Origin: Hippophae tibetana
Taxonomy: Eukaryota > Streptophyta > Magnoliopsida > Rosales > Elaeagnaceae
DNA length: 64,000 bases
Direction of reading: 5' to 3'
Assembly (NCBI GenBank): GCA_037013495.1
Contig: CM072806.1
Coordinates: 27,282,001 to 27,346,000 of the forward strand
Below are positions 1 to 11,013 of the stretch, in pieces. The position numbers and the translations under genes were made by a program. Within the stretch, counting starts at the first letter, position 1, and each line of letters starts with the position of its first letter. The notes under the pieces were generated by a model. That model did no database searches, was not told where the DNA came from, and worked only from the letters and a program-made list of their open reading frames with translations.

Positions 1-123
1 AAAAAAAACTAAAAAACTAAATTAATTAATTAAAATTAAAATTACAAAAAATAAATAAAGAAAAATAAATAAAATAAAAATTAATTTCTAATGTTATAAT
101 CCCCAACAATAGTTCTAAAAACT
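1..123 (-). mobile_element. Internal edge of Tat/Athila-like element with degenerate primer-binding site
   Basis: AT-rich non-coding sequence. Positions 101-117 read on the minus strand as a degraded version of the tRNA-Asp-type primer-binding site (TGGCGCCGTTGCCGGGG in intact elements) directly after the end of the LTR at 124. This suggests that the LTR at 124-1589 is a 5' LTR and that the element body extends leftwards out of the window. No coding sequence is visible. Confidence 0.5.
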
Positions 124-1222
124 TGATCGACACGGATTATGTGCAATGAGTACGCAAGTATACATAGTATAATGATAAGTAAAGAAATTTTTTATTCGTT
201 TTAAGAAAGAAAAATTAAAATAACTAAAAATAAATAGCATAATTAATTAAATCAAAATTAGCAACTAAGAAGATATATTAGAAAATATATAGGAGCACTT
301 TATCTCCCAATTTTATAAGGATGCGAATCACTAAAATTCTTCCAATATAATTACTAATTAATTACATGATCAATTGAATCTAACTTAGTATGTATTCCTC
401 TTTCAAGTAAACTGCACGCCATATAGTAATTAACCTAATCACACTCTCATGCTAATTAGATTGCATACTGCTCATTAAGTTCATTAATTATAGATCACAC
501 ATATAAGAATTATATATATATATGCCTAGAAAATATGCATGTTATTTAATCAAAATAAATAATTAAATAATTCTCTAAATTTTATCTAATTACATCTATA
601 GATCAATTGTTGGCCAAACAATTGATAACATAAAAATAAATTGAGTAACTTAAATGATCTGAAATCATTATTGGGGTAAAAATATTAGATCATCACATGT
701 AGAAAATATGTTTCATAAGACCCCTAAATTAAGAAATTAGCTAGATATAACTTAGGTCATAAATCTTATATTATTCATGAAAAATATATGAAAATTGATA
801 AATAAAGGAGAAGAATAATAAATACAATTTTTTTTTTTTGTATTATAGCATCAATCTCCTCTTGAATCTCCACCAAATTGTATATCTTTTTAAACTTATC
901 TATCTTCTTGGTAGTTGCTGTATTCTTCTCTTTTAATTCTGTGTTTTTTGATACACTTTATATTTTATAGGGTATTATTTTGTATTTATATTTAATAAAT
1001 TTATCTCTTTTAGAATTATATTTGGACTAGAATGCAAAAAATATATGCTAAAAAGGAACCCAGGTGGAGTGCTTTTTGGCATTCGTCCTAGTTGAAGAAA
1101 GAGTTGAAAAGGTACTTATGGAAGGAAGGAAAACATGTTATCACGTAGAAACTGTAAATCATTGGTTGTTGGATTTCCATAAATTCTAATTTTGTTAGGC
1201 ATTATTGATTGATATTATTTTG

Positions 1223-1256
<34 letters not shown>

Positions 1257-1589
1257 CAAAGTGCCACATGTCGTCATTTAAGATTAAGAGTTGAATAGGC
1301 ATGTTTGGCTTAGTTTTGAGTTTTCTTCTAAGTGTATTTATGTATATTTGTAAGTACATACACTTGTTAAATAAAAATTAAAAAATAATTCATAAAAATT
1401 CTAGAAAATCTCAAAAAATCTAAAAAATTAATATTTTCTCAATAAATATAAAATAATTAAGTTTTAACTCGTTCTATGTATATTGACATAATTAAACATA
1501 AATTAAGTATTTTATGATATTTTAGCATAAAGTAAGACAAATAAGTGGTTTAAAAGTGACCAAATAATTCTAAGAAAATAGAGGCATCA
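124..1589 (-). mobile_element. LTR of Tat/Athila-like Gypsy family, copy A
   Basis: About 1.47 kb, matching in reverse complement the LTR at 57891-59388 over long diverged stretches. Examples are the segments around 'atgagtacgcaagtatac' near 148, 'cctctttcaagtaaactgca' near 398, and 'tagatcacacatataag' near 491. It starts with tgatcga and ends gcatca on the plus strand, so the minus-strand LTR has TG...CA ends. It is the same family as the copy at 15197-16398. Boundaries were set by comparison with the other copies and may be off by some bases. Confidence 0.7.
1224..1255. repeat. (AT)n microsatellite
   Basis: About 16 AT dinucleotides lie within LTR copy A. The flanks tgtaat and attaca extend it into a perfect palindrome. 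Confidence 0.9.
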
Positions 1590-2329
1590 TGCACACACAA
1601 TCACATATGGTGGGAAGTTAAGGTTTGATGTCCACTCTCTTAATTTGAAAACTTCTATTAGTTTTACATTGCAAGACAACAAACGTTAGATAAGCATTCC
1701 TCTTATATTGTTAGTCCATACCTTTATCCTATTATGAAAGCTATTGATTATGCTTATGCAAGAAATATTAGTGGTGGAACTGAGACCATGGACAATAAGT
1801 TTGATGGGTAAGGCGAATGCATCTTCTAAATGTGTAGTTATTAAGGAAATGGAAAATGTTGAAATTGTAGATGATGTTACTTGTCATAATCATCCATACA
1901 ATAGGTTTCCAAATGTGTGGACTAAGGAATTTCTATATTGGTATAAGCAATCTAATCTGTAAGTTATTCATGTTCCTACTCCTTTTATTTTTCCTATTTT
2001 TCCCTTGTTGTTTAATGTAACATTTTGTTTTTAATAAGCCTATTCTTCACCTGTATAATACTATGGAATGTGGAAAGGAGTCCTTCTTTAAACCTCTTTT
2101 GGATCCTAAGAGTTGGCTTAATCAATCTATAAGTCTATTATGCTCAGTATCTTCATTGGTGATGGTTTTTAGTTTTCTTAATATGATATGCATGTTTTTC
2201 ATTTTTGCGTTTACTTAACATATTGATGTATTTTTTTATGAGCTTTGTGCCTGGAGGAATAGGTATCCAGATACCTTTGGTTGTAAGAAGTATATGACAA
2301 TCTTGCATCACTTTTGTATGTATGTGGCT
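1590..2329. other. Unassigned non-coding stretch
   Basis: AT-rich. A 72-codon open frame at 1744-1962 (plus) has no motif I recognise and no intron signals that would link it to other exons. It may be internal debris of the MULE, but nothing in it proves this. Confidence 0.4.
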
Positions 2330-3440
2330 TGATTTGGTAAGTCTTACCACTATAATGGTAAGGCATGAATTTGTGCTAGTGTGTTGATTTTGATGTTTTT
2401 TGTAATTATGTTTAGTGTTATAGTAAGACTATTCTTTGTCATGTTAAGCTTTACCACAGTAATTTTGTGTCAATCAGGCCATAAAATATGTCAACGTGCA
2501 TTTGAGAAAAGGCTAAACCTTACTATGGAAAGGTAGTGCCTTGTACTAGAAATCCTTACTATAGTATGATAGTGTCAAACATGAGGGAATTTTTACCATT
2601 GTCATGGTAATGAATTTCCTTGTTGTTGTAAGCCTTACCTTGATAATGTTAAGGCGTGCATATGCTGTCCTTTCTCAAGTTTCACTTTGAAGGAAGGCTA
2701 ACCACTATAGTGGTAAGGAATTATTTTGTTAGGGTAAGCCTTACCTCAATAATGGTAAGACAAGTATGTGAGTCCTTTCTCAATTTTCACTTTGAGGTTA
2801 GGCTTTTCCATATTGATGTAAGATTATGCCTTATCGTAGTAAATCTTACCACAACTATGGATTCCTGAGCATTTCCAACTATTCATTTTTGAGGTAAGGC
2901 TTAGCCATACTTTGATAAGCTTGTGCCTTGTTGTAGTAAGCCTTATTACAACTAGGGATTACAAAGTATTTGCAACTGTTTTTCGTAGAGGTAAGGCTTA
3001 CCCATGCTTTGGTAAGCTTATGCCTTGTCATGGTAAGCCTTACCACTAAAAGGGAGTGCCAAGCATTTGCAACTATTTATCTTTTAGGTAAGGCTTATCC
3101 ATGCTTTGGTAAGCTTGTGCCTTGTCGTGGTAAGCCTTACCACGACTAGTGATTGCCAAGCATTTGTAACTATTTTTCTTTGAGGTAAAACTTAGCCATG
3201 CTTTGGTAAGCTTGTTCCTTGTCATGGTAAGCCTTACCATGATGGGGGATTACCAAGAATTCACAACTATTTGGAAACCTTACCTTTACAATGGTAAGGT
3301 AAGCATGTGTTGTGCTTTCTTAAGTTGCACTTTGATGGAAGGCTTATTCCAATTTTGGTAAGGTTATGCCTTATCGTGGTAATCCTTACCATGACTATGG
3401 ACTACTAAATATTTGCAATTTTCTTTCAACTTGCACTTGA
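2330..3440. repeat. Left cluster of palindromic taaggc/gccttac repeats
   Basis: More than twenty occurrences of gtaaggc, gccttac or ccttacca occur at irregular spacing, often paired as short inverted repeats such as 'ggtaagccttacc'. A longer unit beginning near 'tgctgtcctttctcaag' (2662) recurs at 2780 and, changed, at 3315. The same unit, in the same orientation, appears in the cluster at 13020-13720. Short open frames here, such as 2656-2868, are products of the repetition and have no protein features. Confidence 0.75.
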
Positions 3441-4699
3441 GGGAAGTCTTATCGTTCTTTTTTTCTACATATTTTTGCAATTTGATATTGAGAAGAGGTA
3501 TAATGAGCAGTTATCTAAAGCAAAAGGTATTTTGCTCGCACTAAATGATTATTTTTTGGAGTTAGCAAAAGGTAGTAATTTATATTGCGAAGAGACTTAT
3601 CTTGCACAAAATTGGGAAGATCTTGATGTAGTTTATGTAGGGCACAATGTTGTTGAGAATAATTGGATTTGAATTGCATTTAATTTAAAGTAAAGAGTTA
3701 TTAAATTATATGAATCTTTGGATATGTCTAAACTGATAGTGAAGTGTAAATATTTTGGTGATTTTATTCCACATATTTTTTATTCTCTAGGTTATCATGG
3801 TTATGGTTATGGACGCTTAGTTGAATTAAATGTTCCCTAGATGATTGTTATCAAACCTACCCTAAAGCAAAAAGGGTAATATTTTTTCCTTGTCATGATT
3901 ATATACCTGTATATAATCTTTTATATTTTTTTGTCATTGGTTTTACTTATTTTTGTGTTTGTTTTTTGTTGGCAATCATATTGTGGTTTGGGTCGTATGA
4001 CATATACTGAGTTCCTTATAAGAGGTTGGAGTTTTGACATGATTCCTTCTTTGAATATGGAAACAATTAGGAAGACATTGTGTCAACTTTTTTTGTTGTT
4101 GTAATTATGGTAAATTAGACCCTTGGTACTAGTTTTATAATCTTTATTTTTTGAAAATGGATTTAGTAATTAGACAAGTGTATAATTCAAAACTTTGTAA
4201 TTATAGATTTTATTGAATCAGAACAAAAATGAGTATTCCTTATCATATTCAATGAAGATTGTTATTTAAAATTTACTTTTGATTTCTTAATTTTTATATG
4301 TTTAAGGCATACACAATTAAGGCAAATGTGTATTTGCTAATGCCTTAATTTGTTATCTTTCTTATTGTTACACATAATGTTAAAACAAATTAGGAATCAC
4401 ATTTATTCATCAATTTACTATTTATTATATTTAGTAAAGTAATGAATTTATCATATTGTTTTTGATTCAAGTATAATCTAAAAAAATTACACAAAACTTG
4501 TATAATCTATGTAGTACCAGAATAGAAGAGTTATTACTCAAAACTTGTATATTATATGTTGGACGTTTTTCTCTTGTTTGCATTCTTGTTCTTGCTCCTT
4601 TCTTTTGTATTTTGCCTCTTCAATGCTCTAAACTTTCCAATTGATGGCATCATGTTCTTACTCCTTGTCCCTTTTATGGTGTTTCTTTATCACATTTCT
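3441..4699. other. Unassigned AT-rich stretch
   Basis: No gene recognised. Open frames at 3475-3672 and 3895-4104 (plus) carry no known domain. The second is hydrophobic, as expected from T-rich DNA. The stretch may belong to the 3' half of the MULE whose transposase body lies at 11014-12892. Confidence 0.35.
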
Positions 4700-4883
4700 T
4701 TTCTGGTGGTAATATCCATACACATTTTACTGCTTTTGGGATCTTTTGAGTGTTTTCATTTCACAATGGGTAAATTGATGTTTGGTATGCATGCTTTAAG
4801 TATTTTGTGTGGTATTAAAGGGAACACTTATCGTCTAGTGGTTGTTTTTCTTTCTCGCATGATGTTACGACATGTGTGCAGGG
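4700..4883 (-). pseudogene. Possible SWIM-type zinc-finger remnant of the MULE transposase
   Basis: Read on the minus strand from 4883, one frame gives HTCRN, a stop, then a segment around IPHKILKA. This loosely resembles the C-terminal SWIM zinc finger of plant MULE transposases (CxC...CxH), with two of the four ligands lost. The idea fits the context: the transposase at 11014-12892 ends just before where this domain should be, and a 6-kb LTR element fills the gap. The overlapping plus-strand open frame (4556-4897, 113 codons) looks like an antisense shadow. Confidence 0.3.
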
Positions 4884-6533
4884 TGATGAGTGCTTGAAAC
4901 ACATTAAATAGAACATGATTTATATGCATTTTAGTGTCAAAATAGATTTATATTTTTACAATTTTATTATTATTTTAAAAAATCTATGTTTTCGAAATTA
5001 TGGGCATGTTTTATTATTTCTAGGTATTTTTGGCTTCAAAATTATTCAATTGATAAATACTTGAAAAATTATACTTGGAAGCACTTAATTGTAACCAAAG
5101 AAGAATAAAAGAGTAAAAACATATGTATCTTCCAAGCATGTAAGGGGTGAAATACAAAGAAAGTTAGAGACACATAAAACAATGGGTACTTGACGATGCT
5201 TTAATGTGTGCTTTTGGATTGTGAAAGAAATGTGTATCAGATTGATGCAAGCCACGATGGTGGAAAAAATGTGCCTCAACGCCTGACATATAATCCACCT
5301 TTGTGTCATTTTTGCAAATAAAGGACCCTCAACACCTTAGAAAGATATCTCAGAGCATTCAACTATTCTAGTTTTATAATTTTTCTATAAGTTCTCTCAA
5401 TACGAGAGTTAAACAAAGTTTTAGTTTATTTTTATGTTATAAACATTTTAGATTAGATTATCATATTAAATTGCAATAATACAGATTTTTTTCAGGTAAC
5501 CGATTAGTGCAAAAGTTATTTGTAAAAAATACAATTCATGCATTTACTTTAAATGTACTTTATTTACAGATATTAATTTAATATATCTTTCTAAATATTA
5601 TTTTTAATTTATTGATCATTTATTAAATCTAAACGTGTATGACTGATTGTGATAATGAGGTTTTAGTTATATTAATATGCTTGTGTAAATTAATTATGTG
5701 AATATTTTTAACAATTATTAAACACAAATTATTTTCTATTTAAGAATTTTACAATGTTTATTATCAAAAAATATATTGGCGACATATTTTTCGTAATAGA
5801 TTTAAAATAAAAAAATTAGGTTTTTGAAACATATATCTAGATCTAATTTAGAGTTATATTCTATTTCAAAGTTTTATAAGATTTATAATTGAAAAGTATC
5901 TTGAGAAAATGTTTTTTAATAAATTTAAAATACAAAAGTTAGATTTCAAATACATCGATCTAAGAGTTAATTTAGACAACTCGAATAAAAGTTTTAAGTT
6001 ATTAGTCCTGATGAAATGCGGTAAGTAAAATGGTTTGCTAATTTCTTAAAAAAAGAAGCATAATTTAATTAAAATTAACTGAGATACGTGACCGAAGGCA
6101 TTAAGTGATTAATAATAAATAGTAGACTTGACCGAAAGTGCTATTTTTTTATATAAGAAAGAATCAATAAATTTGAGTTTATATTTTATTAATCTAATTA
6201 ATTTTACCAAACATAATTAAATAGCTAAATATTCTATTAATTCTTAATTGATTAATGAATTGCATATATGCATCTTATTTATGTGAATTAATCTATCCTT
6301 TATCCTTTATTATTTTATGTTATTAGTTAAACTCTTTTCAATCCTAAACATTCTGTCACAATGTTTAGGTTCATTTTTTTTATTTTTAAGAATTTTATTG
6401 AATTATTTAAAAATCATGTAATTCCTCTTTAGACTCACCTGGGAAATATACTTATCATTTTTTACAAATTGAATTGTGTACTTGTATGATATTTATAAAT
6501 ATGCAAAATTTATGTATCAAATTTTATGCATCA
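4884..6533 (+). repeat. 5' LTR of non-coding element copy 1
   Basis: Begins tgatgagtgcttgaaacac and ends ttttatgcatca (TG...CA). It aligns by eye with 9374-11013 along most of its length. Matching landmarks are 'acgtgaccgaaggcattaag' at 6086 and 10605, and 'ctatcctttatcctttatta' at 6292 and 10816. Confidence 0.75.
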
Positions 6534-6539
6534 AGTGTT

Positions 6540-6558
6540 TGGGGTTGTTGTCTGGGAG
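6540..6558 (+). other. Primer-binding site, tRNA-Asp-like (degenerate)
   Basis: TGGGGTTGTTGTCTGGGAG lies a few bases after the end of the 5' LTR. It resembles the tRNA-Asp complement TGGCGCCGTTGCCGGGGAG used by Tat/Athila Gypsy elements, with several mismatches. Confidence 0.55.
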
Positions 6559-6980
6559 GATAGCGTTTTTAAATTTTTATTATTAAAAATATTAAAAAAT
6601 ATTTTGATTTAATTTTATAAAAATTCCAAAACAATTTCCAATTTTTTTGAAAATATAAAAAAATCTAAAAAAAATCCAATTTTTTTGAAGAAAAAATATA
6701 AAAAAACCAGGCTATTAATTGACTTTAAATATTTTAGATAAATATAACAAAAAAAAAGTAAAAATACAAAAAAAAAATTAAAAATAAAAAAATATTTTGA
6801 AAATAATAATAATAAATATTTGTAATCTAAAAATATTTAGGTTATTAATTGACTTCAAATAGTTTAGATTCTAAATATTTTAAAAACATTCAAAAAAATT
6901 TGAAAATAAAAAATCCTAAATTATCTAGGTTATTAATTGACAGAGATATCAAAAAAGTAAAAAAAATAATGGGATCTTAA

Positions 6981-7423
6981 TGTCAAAGTGCATAAGGATT
7001 ATGGGCCTTCCAATCTTAAACGATTAATACAATGGGTAGAGACATACATAATTTTTATAAGCTCTACTATATCGTAATTTTTAATCAATATGAAGCTCTA
7101 TTATCCTTAACATTCTCCTAAAAGTGTAAGTCTTTGTCTCTTGCAAGACTCATTATTTTTTTAACCTATTTTATTATATTTTATAGTTTGCATCCTTGTC
7201 ATATGTTTTAGTTTTGAAAGGCTAATTTCCTTTTTTTTTTGTGAATTGAGGCCCACTGTGTTTGGCCTAATCGACTGAAGCTCTAATACCATGTCAAAGT
7301 TCAAAAGAATTATGCACATTCAAATCCCAAAAGGTTAACCCAATTGGTAGAGACACCTATAATCCTTATAAACTCTACCATAATATTATCTTTAATCAAT
7401 GTGAGACTCTATTATTCTTAACA
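6981..7423 (-). mobile_element. TRIM (terminal-repeat retrotransposon in miniature)
   Basis: Two 132-bp direct repeats (6981-7112 and 7292-7423) start tgtcaaag and end cttaaca on the plus strand, giving TG...CA ends. The 179-bp middle has a minus-strand primer-binding site at 7280-7291, TGGTATTAGAGC, one mismatch from the initiator-Met-tRNA complement. A purine tract, TTTTAGGAG, lies just before the other repeat. The whole is flanked by perfect 5-bp target duplications, cttaa at 6976-6980 and 7424-7428. It codes for nothing. It inserted into the interior of the 4884-11013 element and is therefore younger. Confidence 0.88.
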
Positions 7424-7428
7424 CTTAA

Positions 7429-9373
7429 AACATTTTAAAAATTTAAGATCTAAAAAAAATATCTTAGTTATTAGTTGACTTTAGATTTTATAAATTAAAA
7501 TAATTTCTTAGATATTAATTATTAACTTATTTTCTTTTTAGTATTTTTGTATCATAATTTAAATTTTTATTTTAAATTAAATTAAATTATTTTTAATTTA
7601 GTAATTTTTATTTATTAATTTAAAAAACTGTTTGTTGAGATGTGTAAGAAGTACACAACATTCTATTTGTGTGGATTAATGTTTAAAATGATGGATGTAC
7701 TGGAATTTTCACATCACACTTGATCTTGATTAGCCAATAGATAACTTTTATATTCTTTCTTCTTTATCTTTAATTTGCATTTTTTATATTAAGGGCAATA
7801 TAAATTCTAGGTTGGGGGGTTGGTTTGAGAAAAGTTACATTTACATAAATTTTGGAAATTTTTAATTTTTTTTAATAAACACATGTTTACATTTTCACTT
7901 ATTTTTATTCATATGCTTTTATTTGTTTTTATTGGTTTAGGAAGAGTTAGGTTCATTTTTAAATTTTTCTTGCAAAATCAACATGCTTTTAGTTTATTTT
8001 AAGCAAATGATTGAGTCTTTAAACTGTTAGATTAATATTTTGAACATATCATGGAGTAATGTGATAATTAGTTTGTGTTTCATGATAAAATATTGAAATT
8101 GAGATAAATCCAAAATTAGTGTTAGAAATCAAATAGTAGAGACTACATTGTGAGAGTATTTTGAGTCTTTATCTTTCCATTTTGATTGATAATATTTTTT
8201 CTACTCTTTTAAACACTCTTCTTTATTATTCACATTGTTAGATAATCTCCATAAGTTTTGCATTGAATGCTATGAATTTTACATATGATAAAGGTATATT
8301 TTTTATTGCTTAAATTGAATGACTTAAGTAGAAATTAAAAGTTTATGCCTTCTTCATTTATGCATGAATTCCAAAAAAAGAATATATATGAGGTTCCTTA
8401 AAGCCATTACAAAAGAGCCAAATTAACTACTCACCAAAGCATACAAAATTTGTACAAACTATACATGGGTCAATACACACACACACACACACACACACAC
8501 TAAAAACTATGACCCAAAAGTACTTCAAAGTTGTGAGAAATGACTATTACAAAAGCAAGATAGGAAATAATTCCTCTTGAAGTCTTTGTATTATCCATTC
8601 ATATCTAAGGTATATACTTGATATTTTTATTTAATTTTTTTAATTGATGCATAAAAATAGTATTTACTTTCTTTATAAATCCTAAGATTTTATTCCTTTC
8701 ATGATATTGATGTTACATACTATTTTGAGCCTTTTCTTCTTCAAACATATGCAAACCTATTAGCTCATTTCTTTACATAAGCTTTATTAGTATATAACTT
8801 TGATTGAATACTTGAACCTATAAGATGAGTGCAATATTGAGAGTATAACTTCTGAAGTTTAGAGTTGAAGTGAATTCGAATTCCAAACACTGAAATGGGA
8901 TAAATCAATATTGATACATTTTTTTTATGTGGATTATGAATATATGATTTTTAACTAATTTTTATAATAAACTATGAATGTTTAGGACATTATTTTAACT
9001 TGTTCTTCATATTTTAGTTATGAACTTAAAAGATACTAAAAGTATGAGAAGTTTTGTATTTGTATTTGTATTTTGTTATTTTTTTGTTTTAATTTTTACA
9101 GTGTTAAATTTTATTTCTTATTTTGTGTTTGTTTATTTTTTTTGTTATTTATTTTGATTTTTGTATTTAGTAGGATGTTTATAGGTATTATCTCTGAAAG
9201 CTCTCACAAGATTTAAACTCATTCACTTGGACAATCTTGAGGTTTCAGGGCTTGTTGCATATGCTAAATGTAGTCATGTCAATCTAAGAAAATGATTTAG
9301 GATAGCTTAATTTATTTATTTTAGTTTTTCACTTTCCTTGTTAGGAGACTAGTAACAAGCTGGTTAGGGATTG
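7429..9373 (+). other. Interior of non-coding element copy 1, with PPT at its end
   Basis: AT-rich with no open frame of note. Positions 9359-9373 (ctggttagggattg) match in place the tract ctgattaggggttg of copy 3 and act as the polypurine tract before the 3' LTR. The segment around 'tttagttttt' to 'aagctggttaggg' (9320-9370) corresponds to the interior edge of the other copies. Confidence 0.55.
8473..8501. repeat. (CA)n microsatellite
   Basis: Fourteen uninterrupted CA or AC units lie in the element interior. Confidence 0.9.
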
Positions 9374-11013
9374 AAATGAGTGCTTGGAAAACACTAAATA
9401 TAACTTGATTTATATGCATTTAAGTGTCAAAGTAGATTTATATTTGTATAATTTTATTATTATTTTATCAAATCTATATATGTAGAATTACGATATGTTT
9501 TATTTTTTGGCTTCAAATTTATTCAACTGATAAACGCTTGAAAATTTGTACTTGAAAGCACTTAATTGCAATAAAAGAATAATAAACAAGTAAAAACTTA
9601 TATAGTACGCCTTACATATGTATCAACCAAGCCTGTTAGGGGGTGAGATGCAACAAAGGTTGAAGACACACAGAAAAAAGCATGCCACAATGGTGCTTTA
9701 ATGTGTACCATGATGCGAGAATTTTGAATCATGTATGAAACATATACTAGATTGATACAAGCCACAGTGGTGGAAAAAGTGTGCCGTAGCACCCGACCAT
9801 ACGATTCACTTTTCTCTCCTTTTTGTAGCATTTTCTTACCTATAAAAAGGATCCTTTAGCCCTTTAGAAAGATATCTCACAATATTGAGCTATTCTAGTT
9901 TCTTAATTTCTTAGTTTTATAATTTTTCTTTAAGTTCTTCTCTCAATTTGAGAGTTGAACAAAGTTTTGGCTTATGTTTATGTTATATATAGTTTAGATT
10001 AGGTTATCATAGTAAGTGGTAGTAATGAGTTTTTCTAGATAACATATGTAAGAGTTATTTGTAAAAAATATAGTTGATGTATTTACTTTAATTGTACTTT
10101 ATTTATCGATTTAATTTAATGTATCATTATAAATGTTATTTTTAATTTATTGATCATTTATTAAATCTAAACATGCTTGGTTAATTGTGATACTAGGATT
10201 TTTGTTACGTTGATATGCTTATGTAAATTATTTAGGTAAGTATTTTTAACAATTATTAAATACAAATTATTTTCTATTTAAGTATTTTGCAAAGTTTATT
10301 ATCAAAAAAATATATTGACGACATATTTTTTGTAATAGATTTAAAATATAAAAATTAGGTTTTTGAAACATAAATCTAGATCTAATTTAGAATTATATTC
10401 TATTCCAAAGTTTTATAAGATTTATTATTGAAAAATATCTTGAGAACATGTTTTTCTTAATAAATTTAAAACACAAAAGTTACATTTCAAATACATCAAT
10501 CTAAAAATTAATTTAGACAACTCGAATAAAAGTTTAAATTAATTTAAATGGTTTGTTGATTTCTTAAAAAAGAAGCATAATTTAATTAAAATTAACTGAT
10601 ATACGTGACCGAAGGCATTAAGTGATTTTAATTAATAACAAATAGTAGACCTAACTGAATGTGCTATTTTTTTTATATAAGTAAGAATTAATAAATTTGG
10701 GTTTATATTTTATTAATCTAATTCATTTTACCAAACACAATTAACTAGCTAAATATTCCATTAATTCTCCATTGATTAATGAATTGCATATCTACATGTT
10801 ATTTGTGTGAACTAATCTATCCTTTATCCTTTATTATTTTTTGTTATTAGTTGAACCCTTTTCAAACCCAAACTTTGTTTGTGATAGAATGTTTAGGTTC
10901 CTTTTTTCATTTTTAAGAATTTTATTGGATTATTCAAAAATCGTATTGTTCTTTTTTAGACCGACCTTAGAACTTTATTTATCATTTCTTATAAAGTGAT
11001 TTGTGCACTTGTA
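9374..11013 (+). repeat. 3' LTR of non-coding element copy 1, 3' end missing
   Basis: Matches 4884-6533 from aaatgagtgcttgg up to 'gtgcacttgta' at ~11013. There the first LTR goes on for about 45 more bases, while this one switches to MULE coding sequence. The loss of the end, rather than a clean insertion junction, implies a later deletion. Confidence 0.65.

Larger units (their letters stand above)
4884..11013 (+). mobile_element. Non-coding LTR retrotransposon (LARD-like), copy 1
   Basis: Two direct repeats of about 1.6 kb (4884-6533 and 9374-~11013) flank a 2.8-kb interior with no retroviral-type protein. A primer-binding-site-like stretch follows the first repeat, and a purine-rich tract precedes the second. 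It is related to the copies at 19421-24787 and 31097-37351 through the LTR start TGATGAGTGCTT, the PBS type and the tract before the 3' LTR. The 3' LTR lacks its last ~45 bp, so no TSD can be read. It is a non-autonomous element that would need Gag and Pol from a Tat/Athila-like relative. Confidence 0.7.

Noticed and set aside
2330..3440. CRISPR-like array
   Set aside because: Spacing is irregular, units are palindromic and imperfect, and the context is a plant nuclear genome.
4556..4897. 113-codon plus-strand open frame, hydrophobic
   Set aside because: T-rich DNA read in the sense giving Leu/Phe; no homology, crosses the LTR boundary at 4884, and is antisense to possible MULE text.
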